From Streptomyces sp. TG1A-8 (GTDB lineage Bacteria > Actinomycetota > Actinomycetes > Streptomycetales > Streptomycetaceae): a stretch of DNA of 64,000 nt. Below the pieces are notes generated by a model. That model ran no database searches. It was not told where the DNA came from and worked only from the letters and a program-made list of their open reading frames with translations. The DNA lies in assembly GCF_030499535.1 (NCBI RefSeq), contig NZ_JASTLB010000001.1, positions 5,642,001 to 5,706,000 on the forward strand, read 5' to 3'. Positions 1 through 9,240 of the stretch are shown piece by piece (position 1 is the stretch's first letter; every line of letters begins with the position of its first letter). A program made the position numbers and the translations under genes.

Positions 1-236
1 TGGACGCCGACACCGACGAGGACCTCGCCGAGGCCGAGGAGCGGCTCCTGCAGGACGAGGAGAACGGGCCCCCGATGCTGCGGGTCCGGCTGACCGGCGC
101 GCAGGCCAGGGCCTTCGCCAAGCGCGCCCTCGACGTCGTCAACGCCGGGCGGCCGCCGTGCCCGCTGTGCAGCCTCCCGCTCGATCCGGAAGGACACGTA
201 TGTCCGCGCCAGAACGGATACCGCCGCGGAGCGTGA
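1..236 (+). CDS. DUF3090 family protein, C-terminal part (partial)
   Basis: The gene enters from the left edge; the first complete codon is at position 3 and the stop TGA is at 234-236. The visible 77 residues end in a cysteine-rich tail of the form CPLC-x10-C, which looks like a small metal-binding knuckle and is characteristic of the DUF3090 (TIGR03847) family. Function is unknown. It overlaps the next gene by 37 bases, so the two are probably translationally coupled. In actinobacteria this family usually sits with a SCO1664-type protein and mshC, as here. That is context, not proof of a role in mycothiol metabolism. Confidence 0.8.
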   Translation, partial: DADTDEDLAEAEERLLQDEENGPPMLRVRLTGAQARAFAKRALDVVNAGRPPCPLCSLPLDPEGHVCPRQNGYRRGA

Positions 237-1036
237 CGGCCGCCGACCCGGCGACCGCCGCGCGGCTGCTCGCCCACGGTGAACTGACCGTGCGCGGCCG
301 CATCCGCGAGGCGTCCAACGCCGCCCTGTTCTGCACGGTCGCGCTCGACGGCCAGGAGGCCGGCTGCGTGTACAAGCCCGTGGCCGGCGAACGCCCGCTG
401 TGGGACTTCCCCGACGGCACCCTGGCCGGCCGTGAGGTCGCCGCCTACGAGGTCTCCGAGGCCACCGGCTGGGGACTGGTCCCGCCGACCGTGCTGCGCG
501 GGGGCCCGTACGGCGAGGGCATGTGCCAGCTGTGGATCGAGACGAGCGCCGACGCCGGACTGCTCGCGCTGGTGGACGGCGAGGAGCCGGAGCCGGGCTG
601 GAGGGCCATCGGCCTCGCCGAGGTCGGCGAGGACCGGACGGCACTGCTCGTGCACGCCGACGACGAGCGGCTGCGCCGGCTCGCCGTCCTCGACGCGGTG
701 ATCAACAACGCCGACCGCAAGGGCGGCCACCTGCTGCCCACCGCCGACGGACGCCTCTACGGCATCGACCACGGCGTCACCTTCAACGTCGAGGACAAGC
801 TGCGCACGCTGCTGTGGGGATGGGCCGGGGAACCCCTGCCCGGGGACGCCGTCGACGTGCTCGAAGGGCTGCGCGCCTCCCTCGCCGGGGGCGGCGCCCT
901 GGCCGCACGGCTGGCCCCCCTGATCACCCCGGCCGAGATCGCGGCCACGCGCGCCCGGGTCGAGGCCCTGCTCGCCTCCGGCCGCCACCCGGAGCCGGGC
1001 GGGGAGTGGCCGGCGATCCCCTGGCCCCCGGTGTGA
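200..1036 (+). CDS. SCO1664 family kinase-like protein
   Basis: 278 residues. ATG at 200 is chosen because GGAAGGA lies seven bases upstream; it lies inside the end of the DUF3090 gene. The protein belongs to the uncharacterised SCO1664/TIGR03843 family. An N-terminal segment with VYKP resembles a nucleotide-anchoring lysine strand. Around residues 170-195 the order NNADRKGG...IDHG resembles the catalytic and metal-binding loops of PI3K- or HipA-like kinases. A phosphotransferase activity is therefore plausible but no substrate can be named. Its constant place between a DUF3090 gene and mshC suggests a link to thiol metabolism, which remains inference. Confidence 0.8.
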   Translation: MSAPERIPPRSVTAADPATAARLLAHGELTVRGRIREASNAALFCTVALDGQEAGCVYKPVAGERPLWDFPDGTLAGREVAAYEVSEATGWGLVPPTVLRGGPYGEGMCQLWIETSADAGLLALVDGEEPEPGWRAIGLAEVGEDRTALLVHADDERLRRLAVLDAVINNADRKGGHLLPTADGRLYGIDHGVTFNVEDKLRTLLWGWAGEPLPGDAVDVLEGLRASLAGGGALAARLAPLITPAEIAATRARVEALLASGRHPEPGGEWPAIPWPPV

Positions 1037-1125
1037 GCGCCCCCGCGGTGCACCGTGCCCCGGTCCGACGGGGCACAACCGGCCATCCGACGCGATCCGG
1101 TTCGTAAGCGCAGCTCGCGGGCGGT

Positions 1126-1139
1126 TAGGCTCATGTACA
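1126..1139 (+). promoter_or_regulatory. leaderless promoter of mshC
   Basis: A Streptomyces-type -10 box TAGGCT lies at 1126-1131, exactly seven bases before the ATG at 1139. No Shine-Dalgarno sequence is present. The transcript probably starts at or next to the A of the start codon, which favours 1139 over the ATG at 1133. Confidence 0.55.
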
Positions 1140-2368
1140 TGCATGCCTGGCCCGCTTCCGAGGTCCCCGCCCTGCCTGGTCAGGGCCGCGACCTGAGGAT
1201 CCACGACACCGCGACCGGCGGCCTGGTCACCCTCGCTCCCGGTCCCGTCGCCCGTCTCTACGTCTGCGGCATCACGCCGTACGACGCGACCCACATCGGT
1301 CACGCGGCGACCTACAACGCGTTCGACCTCGTCCAACGCGTGTGGCTCGACACCAAGCGCCAGGTCCACTACGTCCAGAACGTCACCGACGTCGACGACC
1401 CGCTGCTGGAGCGCGCGGAGCGGGACGGCGTCGACTGGACCGCCCTCGCCGAGCAGGAGACGGCCCTCTTCCGCGAGGACATGACCGCCCTGCGGATGCT
1501 CCCGCCGCAGCACTTCGTGGGTGCCGTCGAGGCGATACCCGGCATCGTCCCGCTCGTGGAGCGGCTGCGCGACCTGGGGGCGGCCTACGAACTGGAGGGC
1601 GACGTCTACTTCTCCGTCGGGGCCGATCCGCACTTCGGCGGGGTCTCGCACCTCGACGCCGCCGCGATGCGCCTGCTGTCCGCCGAGCGCGGCGGCGACC
1701 CGGACCGGCCGGGCAAGAAGAACCCGCTCGACCCGATGCTGTGGATGGCGGCCCGCGACGGGGAGCCCAGCTGGGACGGCGGCTCCCTCGGCCGGGGACG
1801 CCCCGGCTGGCACATCGAGTGCGTGGCCATCGCCCTGGACCACCTGGGCATGGGCTTCGACGTCCAGGGCGGCGGCTCCGACCTGGCCTTCCCGCACCAC
1901 GAGATGGGCGCCTCGCACGCCCAGGTGCTCACCGGCGAGTTCCCGATGGCCAAGGCGTACGTCCACGCCGGCATGGTCGCCCTGGACGGCGAGAAGATGT
2001 CCAAGTCCAGGGGCAACCTCGTCTTCGTCTCCCGGCTGCGCCGCGGCGGCGTCGACCCGGCCGCCGTCCGGCTGGCCCTGCTCGCCCACCACTACCGCTC
2101 CGACTGGGAGTGGACCGACCAGGTGCTGCGGGACGCCGTCGACCGGCTCGGCCGCTGGCGCGCCGCGGTCTCCCGGCCCGACGGACCCGGTGCCGACGCG
2201 CTCGTGGAGGAGATCCGCGACGCGCTGGCCCACGACCTGGACGCGCCCGCCGCGCTGGCCGCCGTGGACCGCTGGGCGGACCGCCAGGACACGGAGGGCG
2301 GTACCGACACCGGCGCCCCCGGCCTCGTGACCCGGGCGGTGGACGCCCTGCTGGGCGTGGCCCTGTAA
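1139..2368 (+). CDS. mshC: MshC, L-cysteine:GlcN-Ins ligase of mycothiol synthesis
   Basis: 409 residues, normal for MshC. The enzyme joins cysteine by an ATP-driven adenylate step to 1-D-myo-inosityl 2-amino-2-deoxy-glucopyranoside, the third step of mycothiol synthesis, in the cytosol. It is a class I cysteinyl-tRNA synthetase relative. The HIGH-type motif THIGHA is at 51-56, the KMSKS motif near 286-290, and zinc ligands are expected at Cys43, Cys228 and the His of PHHE near 252. The C-terminal tRNA-binding part of true CysRS is missing, which separates MshC from CysS. A -10 box seven bases upstream indicates a leaderless message. Confidence 0.95.
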   Translation: MHAWPASEVPALPGQGRDLRIHDTATGGLVTLAPGPVARLYVCGITPYDATHIGHAATYNAFDLVQRVWLDTKRQVHYVQNVTDVDDPLLERAERDGVDWTALAEQETALFREDMTALRMLPPQHFVGAVEAIPGIVPLVERLRDLGAAYELEGDVYFSVGADPHFGGVSHLDAAAMRLLSAERGGDPDRPGKKNPLDPMLWMAARDGEPSWDGGSLGRGRPGWHIECVAIALDHLGMGFDVQGGGSDLAFPHHEMGASHAQVLTGEFPMAKAYVHAGMVALDGEKMSKSRGNLVFVSRLRRGGVDPAAVRLALLAHHYRSDWEWTDQVLRDAVDRLGRWRAAVSRPDGPGADALVEEIRDALAHDLDAPAALAAVDRWADRQDTEGGTDTGAPGLVTRAVDALLGVAL

Positions 2369-2387
2369 CCGTACGGCGGCACGGCCG

Positions 2388-2430
2388 GAAGGGGAGCGGT
2401 TCCCGCGACCCGCGGGAACCGCTCCCCTTC
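2388..2430. terminator. bidirectional hairpin between mshC and parJ
   Basis: A perfect stem of about 20 base pairs (core GGGGAGCGGTTCCCGCG at 2391-2407) with the three-base loop ACC closes on 2411-2430. It sits between the convergent ends of mshC and parJ and can stop transcription from both sides. Confidence 0.8.
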
Positions 2431-2434
2431 GCGC

Positions 2435-3463
2435 TCACTCCTGCGACGTGCCCTCGTCGTCGCCCTCCGCGGGACCTTCCGCGGAACCCTCCGCAGGGCC
2501 TTCGGCCGCTCCGGGGGCTCCCGGCCGCGGCGCCCGGGGCGGCCGGGACCTGCCGCCCGGACCGTCGCGCCGGTACGAACCGCCGTCCCCGCCGTCGGCC
2601 GTCGCGTGCCCGCCGGGCGGGCTCACGTCCCGCCGCCGCAGGTACCGTTCGAACTCGCGGGCGATCGCCTCGCCGGAGGCCTCCGGCAGTTCGGCGGTGT
2701 CCCGGGCCTCCTCCAGCGTCTGGACGTACTCGGCGACCTCGCTGTCCTCCGCGGCCAACTGGTCCACGCCCACCTGCCACGCGCGCGCGTCGTCGGGCAG
2801 CTCGCCCTGCGGGAGGCGCAGGTCCAGCAGGTCCTCCAGGCGGTTGAGCAGGGCCAGCGTGGCCTTGGGGTTGGGTGGCTGGGAGACGTAGTGCGGCACG
2901 GCCGCCCACAGCGACACCGCCGGGACGCCGGCGTGCGTGCACGCCTCCTGCAGGACGCCGACGATGCCCGTCGGGCCCTCGTACTTGGTCTCCTCCAGGT
3001 CCATCCGGCGGGCCAGGTCCGGGTCGGAGGTGACCCCGCTGACCGGGACCGGGCGCGTGTGCGGGGTGTCCCCGAGCAGGGCGCCCAGGATGACCACCAG
3101 CTCCACGCCCAACTCGTGCGCGAAGCCGAGAAGTTCGTTGCAGAACGACCGCCAGCGCATGGACGGCTCGATCCCGCGGACCAGCACCAGGTCGCGCGGC
3201 TTGTCACCACCGACGCGGACCACCGACAACCGGGTCGTCGGCCAGGTGATCTTGCGCACTCCGTCGTCCATGAACACCGTGGGGCGGTTCACCTGGAAGT
3301 CGTAGTAGTCCTCGGCGTCCAGCGCCGCGAACACCTCGCCCTTCCACTCGCGCTCCAGGTGCGCCACCGCCGTGGAGGCGGCGTCGCCGGCATCGTTCCA
3401 GCCCTCGAACGCGGCCACCATGACTGGGTCGATCAGCTCGGGAACCCCCTCCAGCTCGATCAC
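2435..3463 (-). CDS. parJ: PAC2 family protein, ParJ-like
   Basis: 342 residues; start GTG at 3463 with AAGGAGG about seven bases before it. The PAC2 (proteasome assembly chaperone 2-like) domain fills residues 1-280. The last 60 residues are a glycine-, proline- and glutamate-rich tail that looks disordered. The S. coelicolor counterpart, SCO1662, was described as ParJ, a protein that binds the chromosome-partition ATPase ParA and limits its polymerisation. I assign the symbol from position and sequence resemblance, so the ParA role here is inferred. The PAC2 family also occurs near proteasome genes in actinobacteria, as in this window. Confidence 0.8.
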   Translation of the reverse strand: MIELEGVPELIDPVMVAAFEGWNDAGDAASTAVAHLEREWKGEVFAALDAEDYYDFQVNRPTVFMDDGVRKITWPTTRLSVVRVGGDKPRDLVLVRGIEPSMRWRSFCNELLGFAHELGVELVVILGALLGDTPHTRPVPVSGVTSDPDLARRMDLEETKYEGPTGIVGVLQEACTHAGVPAVSLWAAVPHYVSQPPNPKATLALLNRLEDLLDLRLPQGELPDDARAWQVGVDQLAAEDSEVAEYVQTLEEARDTAELPEASGEAIAREFERYLRRRDVSPPGGHATADGGDGGSYRRDGPGGRSRPPRAPRPGAPGAAEGPAEGSAEGPAEGDDEGTSQE

Positions 3464-3637
3464 CCAGTGCCTCCTTCCGACGTGCCCTCGCTTGACGTCC
3501 CAACCTTACGGCGTCCGGCGGGAGCGCCCGCAGCCCCTTCGAACGGGGCTGAACGGATCACTGCCCCGTTCGCCACCGGGGAACACCCCCGACCGGCGGC
3601 ACTGCCCGGGCCCGGTGCGGCGGCATCCGGTGCCGGG

Positions 3638-3680
3638 GCGGCGGCCGGTCCCGGTCGGGGGAGGGGGGACCGGCCGCCGC
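3638..3680 (-). terminator. terminator of the glycerol operon
   Basis: A 15-bp perfect stem (GCGGCGGCCGGTCCC at 3638-3652 against 3666-3680) with a 13-base loop starts eight bases after the glpD stop. It is a typical GC-rich, U-poor Streptomyces terminator. Confidence 0.7.
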
Positions 3681-3687
3681 GCCGGGC

Positions 3688-5304
3688 CTACTTCCTGTCG
3701 AGCAGGTCCTGGACCCTGGCGCGGACCTCGTCCGTGGCCAGGCCGCGGACGGTCAGCGTGGTGCGGCGGCGCAGCACGTCGTCCGGCGTCTGGGCCCACT
3801 CGTGGTCGCGGGCCCAGACGACCTGCGCCCAGATCTCCGGGGCCTCCGGGTGCACCCGTTCGGCCAGCGCCGGGTTCTCGTTGGCCAGGCGGGCGATGTC
3901 GAAGGCCAGGGAGCCGTAGTGGGTGGCCAGGTGCCTGGCGGTGTCGGCGGCCATGCGCGGGCCGGGCGCCGGGCGGTCCACCAGCAGCCGGTGCGCCACC
4001 GCCCTCGGGTTGGCGATACCGGGCAGCGGCAGCTTCCTCGGCAGCGAGGAGACCGGCTCGAAGTCGTCGCCGAGCGGGTGGCCCGGCAGCTCCTCCAGCT
4101 TCTTCAGCACCGTGCGGCCGATGTGCCGGAAGGTGGTCCACTTGCCGCCCGCGACGGACAGCATGCCGCCCCTGCCCTCGGTGACGACGGTCTCGCGCTT
4201 GGCCTTGGCGGTGTCGCCCGGACCGCCCGGCAGCACCCGCAGGCCGGCGAAGGCGTAGGTCATCAGGTCGCGCCGCAGCTGCCGGTCCCGGACGGAGAAC
4301 GCGGCCTCGTCCAGGATCTGGGCTATGTCCGACTCGGTGACCGCGACGTCGCCCGGGTCGCCCTCGTACGCCTCGTCGGTGGTGCCGAGCAGCAGCATGT
4401 CCTCCCAGGGGAGGGCGAAGGTGATGCGGTACTTGTCGATGGGGGTGGCCAGCGCGGCCTTCCAGGGGAAGGTCCGCTTCAGCACCAGGTGCGCGCCCTT
4501 GGACAGGCGGATGGACGGCGCCGCGCCCGGGTCCTCCATCCGGCGCAGGTGGTCGACCCAGGGTCCGGTGGCGTTCAGCACCAGGCGGGCGTTGGCCCCG
4601 AACTCCTCACCGGTCAGCCGGTCCCTGAGGTCGGCACCGGTGACCCGGCCCCGGGTGAAGCGCAGTCCGGTGACCTCGGCGTGGTTGAGCACGACCGCGC
4701 CCGCCTCGACGGCCGCGCGGACCGTCATCAGCGCCATCCGCGCGTCGTTCATCTGGTCGTCGCCGTACACGGCCACGGCCTTGAGGTTGTCGGTGCGCAG
4801 CTCGGGCACGTCCTGCGCGGCCCGGGCGGGGGAGAGCAGGTGGCCCACGCCGTCGCCGAACGCGGAGAGCGCGGAGTAGGCGAAGACGCCCGCGCCGAGC
4901 TTGGCCGCGCCGTGCGGCCCGCCCTTGTACACGGGGAGGTAGAAGGTGAGCGGGTTCGCCAGGTGGGGGGCCACCTGGCGGGAGACCGCACGGCGCTCGA
5001 AGTGGTTCTCCGCGACCAGCTTCACCGCGCCGGTCTGCAGGTAGCGCAGGCCGCCGTGGAGCAGCTTGGAGGACGCGGAGGAGGTGGCGCCGGCGAAGTC
5101 GCCGGCGTCGACCAGCGCCACCCTGAGCCCGGATTGCGCGGCGTGCCAGGCGGTGGAGATGCCCAGGATGCCGCCGCCGATCACAAGGAGGTCGTACGAC
5201 GCCTTGGCGAGCTGCTCCCTGGTCTCGGCGCGGCTCGGGAGGGAGCCGGAGGCCGGGTGCGTCCCCAGGGCGGGCAGGGTCTGCGGGGTGGGCTGACTGG
5301 TCAT
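3688..5304 (-). CDS. glpD: glycerol-3-phosphate dehydrogenase (GylB type)
   Basis: 538 residues, normal for aerobic GlpD. This FAD enzyme oxidises sn-glycerol 3-phosphate to dihydroxyacetone phosphate at the membrane face and passes electrons to quinone. A Rossmann FAD site GGGILG is at 43-48, followed by SSASSKLLHGGLRYL, the usual GlpD flavin signature. A DAO fold spans about 37-400 and the C-terminal helical domain DAO_C the rest. ATG at 5304 has GAGGAG upstream. It is the last gene of glpF-glpK-glpD, 47 bases after glpK, equivalent to gylB of the S. coelicolor gylCABX operon, and should be glycerol-inducible through GylR. Confidence 0.95.
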   Translation of the reverse strand: MTSQPTPQTLPALGTHPASGSLPSRAETREQLAKASYDLLVIGGGILGISTAWHAAQSGLRVALVDAGDFAGATSSASSKLLHGGLRYLQTGAVKLVAENHFERRAVSRQVAPHLANPLTFYLPVYKGGPHGAAKLGAGVFAYSALSAFGDGVGHLLSPARAAQDVPELRTDNLKAVAVYGDDQMNDARMALMTVRAAVEAGAVVLNHAEVTGLRFTRGRVTGADLRDRLTGEEFGANARLVLNATGPWVDHLRRMEDPGAAPSIRLSKGAHLVLKRTFPWKAALATPIDKYRITFALPWEDMLLLGTTDEAYEGDPGDVAVTESDIAQILDEAAFSVRDRQLRRDLMTYAFAGLRVLPGGPGDTAKAKRETVVTEGRGGMLSVAGGKWTTFRHIGRTVLKKLEELPGHPLGDDFEPVSSLPRKLPLPGIANPRAVAHRLLVDRPAPGPRMAADTARHLATHYGSLAFDIARLANENPALAERVHPEAPEIWAQVVWARDHEWAQTPDDVLRRRTTLTVRGLATDEVRARVQDLLDRK

Positions 5305-5351
5305 GTCGGGTCTTACTCCTCGTCAGGGCTGTCGGAGCTGTCGCGAGCCGC

Positions 5352-6890
<1,539 letters not shown>

Positions 6891-6964
6891 TGTGTGCTCC
6901 TGGGGGTCCGTGGTGGGGGCTGTGCGTGCGGTGCGTGCGCGGGGGGCCTCGCCGCGGGGCGGCG

Positions 6965-7783
6965 TCAGGCGAAGGCGGCGTTGTAGATGCCCGCGGCGAT
7001 CACGGCGCCGATCAGCGGGCCGACCACCGGGACCCAGGCGTAGCTCCAGTCGGAACCGCCCTTGTTGGGCAGCGGCAGGAGGGCGTGGACGATGCGCGGA
7101 CCGAGGTCGCGGGCGGGGTTGATCGCGTAGCCCGTGGGGCCGCCGAGGGACAGGCCGATCGCCACCACCACGAGTGCGGTGATCAGGCCGCCCAGGACGC
7201 CGAGGCCGTCGCCCTTGGCGTTCAGCCCCTGGGTGAGGACCGCGAGGATCAGCACGAGCGTGCCGATGATCTCGGTCACGAGGTTCTGGACCGCGTTGCG
7301 GATCTCCGGACCGGTGGAGAAGATGCCGAGGACCGGGCCGGCCCCCCGCTCCTGGGCCTCGACGGCCTTGACTGAGGTGGCCTGGGCGCCGGGGCCGCCG
7401 ACTGCCTCCCGGTCGGTGAGGTCGACGATCCCCCGGTCGGTGAGGTGCGCGTGGAACTGGCCGTAGTAGGCCGCCCACACCAGGGTCGCGCCGATCATCG
7501 CGCCGAGCAGCTGGCCGGCGAGGTAGACCGGGACGTCGCTCCAGTCGCCGTTCGTGAGGGCCAGGGCGAGCGTGACGGCCGGGTTGAGGTGGGCGCCGGA
7601 GAGCGGCCCGGAGATGTAGACGGCCGTCATGACGGCGAAGCCCCACCCGAAGGCGATGGCGAGCCAGCCGGCGTTGCGGGCCTTGGAGGCCTTCAGCGTC
7701 ACGGCGGCGCAGACACCGCCGCCGAGCAGGATGAGTACGGCGGTACCGATGGTCTCGCCGATGAAGATGTCGGAGCTGGACAC
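6965..7783 (-). CDS. glpF: glycerol uptake facilitator (MIP family)
   Basis: 272 residues with six predicted membrane spans. The two aquaporin half-loops are seen as HLNPAV and INPARD; the Asp after the second NPA and the small neighbouring residues mark an aquaglyceroporin rather than a water channel. It lets glycerol enter by diffusion so that GlpK can trap it. An extra charged loop after the third span (about residues 110-145) is a Streptomyces feature. Start GTG at 7783 has AAGGAG seven bases upstream. First gene of the operon, directly downstream of gylR on the same strand. Confidence 0.93.
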   Translation of the reverse strand: MSSSDIFIGETIGTAVLILLGGGVCAAVTLKASKARNAGWLAIAFGWGFAVMTAVYISGPLSGAHLNPAVTLALALTNGDWSDVPVYLAGQLLGAMIGATLVWAAYYGQFHAHLTDRGIVDLTDREAVGGPGAQATSVKAVEAQERGAGPVLGIFSTGPEIRNAVQNLVTEIIGTLVLILAVLTQGLNAKGDGLGVLGGLITALVVVAIGLSLGGPTGYAINPARDLGPRIVHALLPLPNKGGSDWSYAWVPVVGPLIGAVIAAGIYNAAFA

Positions 7784-7885
7784 CCGCGACTCCTTTGTCC
7801 TTCGTCCAGGGAAGCCGAACCCCGGGTCCCACCGGGGGTTCTGGTGCCCTCGGGTGAGAGCGATGCCGGCCCTTGGCGTTGTCAC

Positions 7886-7927
7886 ACTCTAGCGCGTATT
7901 GCCGTTAGGTGTTCGACAATGCCGACC
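7886..7927 (-). promoter_or_regulatory. glpF promoter with GylR-type operator
   Basis: Read on the minus strand, a -10 box TAGAGT is at 7891-7886. The sequence GTTCGACAATGCCGACC (7911-7927, plus strand) matches 15 of 17 bases of the perfect palindrome in front of gylR. It covers the expected -35 region, so a bound repressor would block RNA polymerase. The assignment to GylR is inference from the shared site and gene pairing. Confidence 0.65.
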
Positions 7928-7973
7928 GATGGACGGGAGTCTTGTTCGGCGTCCCGCATGCGTCAAGGGTTCC

Positions 7974-8015
7974 GTTATCGAAAACAGGATCGTTATTGAT
8001 CGCCATCGGTTATCG
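7974..8015. repeat. three GTTAT(C/T)G direct repeats upstream of the gyl operon
   Basis: GTTATCG at 7974-7980, GTTATTG at 7992-7998 and GTTATCG at 8009-8015 are spaced 18 and 17 bases apart in an unusually AT-rich stretch of the gylR-glpF intergenic region. They could be an activator site; nothing in the sequence names the protein. Confidence 0.4.
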
Positions 8016-8073
8016 CCCTGCGGGTACTGAGGGGCATGTGCGCCCCATTTGTCCGTTCAAGCGTAGGGCGAGA

Positions 8074-8099
8074 ACCGGGACGCCGCCTCGCGTCCCGGT
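8074..8099 (-). terminator. hairpin after gylR
   Basis: A 9-bp perfect stem ACCGGGACG/CGTCCCGGT with an 8-base loop lies 32 bases beyond the gylR stop. It may end the gylR message before the glpF promoter. Confidence 0.5.
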
Positions 8100-8130
8100 C
8101 GCCCGGTTCCCGGCCGCCCGGCCGCGCCGC

Positions 8131-8895
8131 TCAGAACCGCCCGGCGCCCAGGTCCCGAGACACCGCGCGGGCGCAGTCCCGCACCGCCGCGATCAGTTCC
8201 GGGCGCAGCCCGCCGTCGCGGCACAGCCGCTCCACCGCGCCGGTGACCCCGACCGCGCCCACCGGCATGCGGCGCCGGTCGTGGATGGGTGCGGCGACCG
8301 ACGCCACGCCCTCCCAGGTCTCCTCCACGTCCGCCGCGTACCCCCGCGCGCGCGTGAGGTCCAGCAGGCGCTCGAAGTCCCCGGGGTCGCACACCGTGCG
8401 CTCCGTGAAGGGCTTGCGGTCGGCCTCCAGGGCCTCGCTGTGCGCCACCGGGTCGTACGCGGACAGCACCTTGCCCAGCGCCGTGGAGTGCAGCGGCTGC
8501 ATGGCCCCGATCTCCAGCACCTGCCGGCTGTCGTCCGGCCGGAAGACGTGGTGCACGATCAGCACGCCCTGCTGGTGCAGCACGCCCAGGTACACGCTCT
8601 CCCCGCTGGAGCGGGCCAGGTCGTCCGTCCACACCAGGGCCCGCGCGCGCAGCTCGTGCACGTCCAGGTAGGTCGTGCCCAGCCGCAGCAGCTCCGCGCC
8701 CAGCTGGTAGCGCCCCGAGGCGTCGTCCTGCTCCACGAACCCCTCCTGCTGCAGGGTGCGCAGGATGCCGTGCGCGGTGCCCTTGGCGAGGCCCAGTGAC
8801 GAGGCGATGTCCGAGAGGCCGAGCCGTCGCTCGCCGCCCGCGAGCAGCCGCAGCATCGCGGCCGCCCGTTCGAGCGACTGGATGTTCCGTGCCAT
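8131..8895 (-). CDS. gylR: IclR-family glycerol operon regulator GylR
   Basis: 254 residues, the same length as I recall for S. coelicolor GylR. An N-terminal winged helix (about residues 5-65, with LGLSDIASSLGLAKGTAHGI as the HTH) is followed by an IclR effector domain (80-250). GylR represses the glycerol operon and itself until glycerol or glycerol 3-phosphate is present. ATG at 8895 has an AGGA about seven bases upstream. The gene lies just upstream of glpF on the same strand, and both promoters carry related copies of one palindrome. Confidence 0.93.
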   Translation of the reverse strand: MARNIQSLERAAAMLRLLAGGERRLGLSDIASSLGLAKGTAHGILRTLQQEGFVEQDDASGRYQLGAELLRLGTTYLDVHELRARALVWTDDLARSSGESVYLGVLHQQGVLIVHHVFRPDDSRQVLEIGAMQPLHSTALGKVLSAYDPVAHSEALEADRKPFTERTVCDPGDFERLLDLTRARGYAADVEETWEGVASVAAPIHDRRRMPVGAVGVTGAVERLCRDGGLRPELIAAVRDCARAVSRDLGAGRF

Positions 8896-8997
8896 CGCCG
8901 TCCTGCCTCCGTCCCCTTCGACCGCCGACGACCGCCGACACGCGCGGTGGGCGTCGACGGCCGTTGACGAACCCTGTCGTACACCGTCGCCTGTATC

Positions 8998-9014
8998 GTT
9001 CGGCAATGCCGAAC
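8998..9014. promoter_or_regulatory. perfect palindromic operator upstream of gylR
   Basis: GTTCGGCAATGCCGAAC is a 17-base perfect palindrome centred on one A, about 100 bases before the gylR start. A 15/17 copy lies in the glpF promoter. IclR proteins bind such short palindromes, so autoregulation by GylR is likely. Confidence 0.7.
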
Positions 9015-9159
9015 ACTACCGGTCCATGCCGACCTCCCGCCAATGGTTCGGCCGGCACCTGTCGCATTCCGGGCGGCCCGCCGACGGCCTTCGGCCACCC
9101 GGGTCACTCCGGCGCGTCCGCCTCGTGGACGCCGGTGCCCATCCAAGCCCACTCCCGGT

Positions 9160-9165
9160 TACTCT
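9160..9165 (+). promoter_or_regulatory. possible -10 box of metH
   Basis: TACTCT lies 75 bases before the metH ATG. No clear -35 is seen. The leader of about 70 bases does not contain the conserved B12 box of a cobalamin riboswitch. Confidence 0.3.
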
Positions 9166-9240
9166 GACGCCGTGCCCTCGCCCGGCCCCCGCCGGGGAAG
9201 CCGCATAGCCGACAGCCGTCGCACCCCAGGGAGTCCCCAC

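Noticed and set aside
3221..3229. Exact PafBC half-motif TTGTCGGTG on the minus strand.
   Set aside because: It lies inside the parJ coding sequence and has no TAnnnT box eight bases downstream.
9015..9240. Possible cobalamin or SAM/SAH riboswitch before metH.
   Set aside because: The region lacks the conserved B12 box and the cores of SAM or SAH switches as far as I can see.
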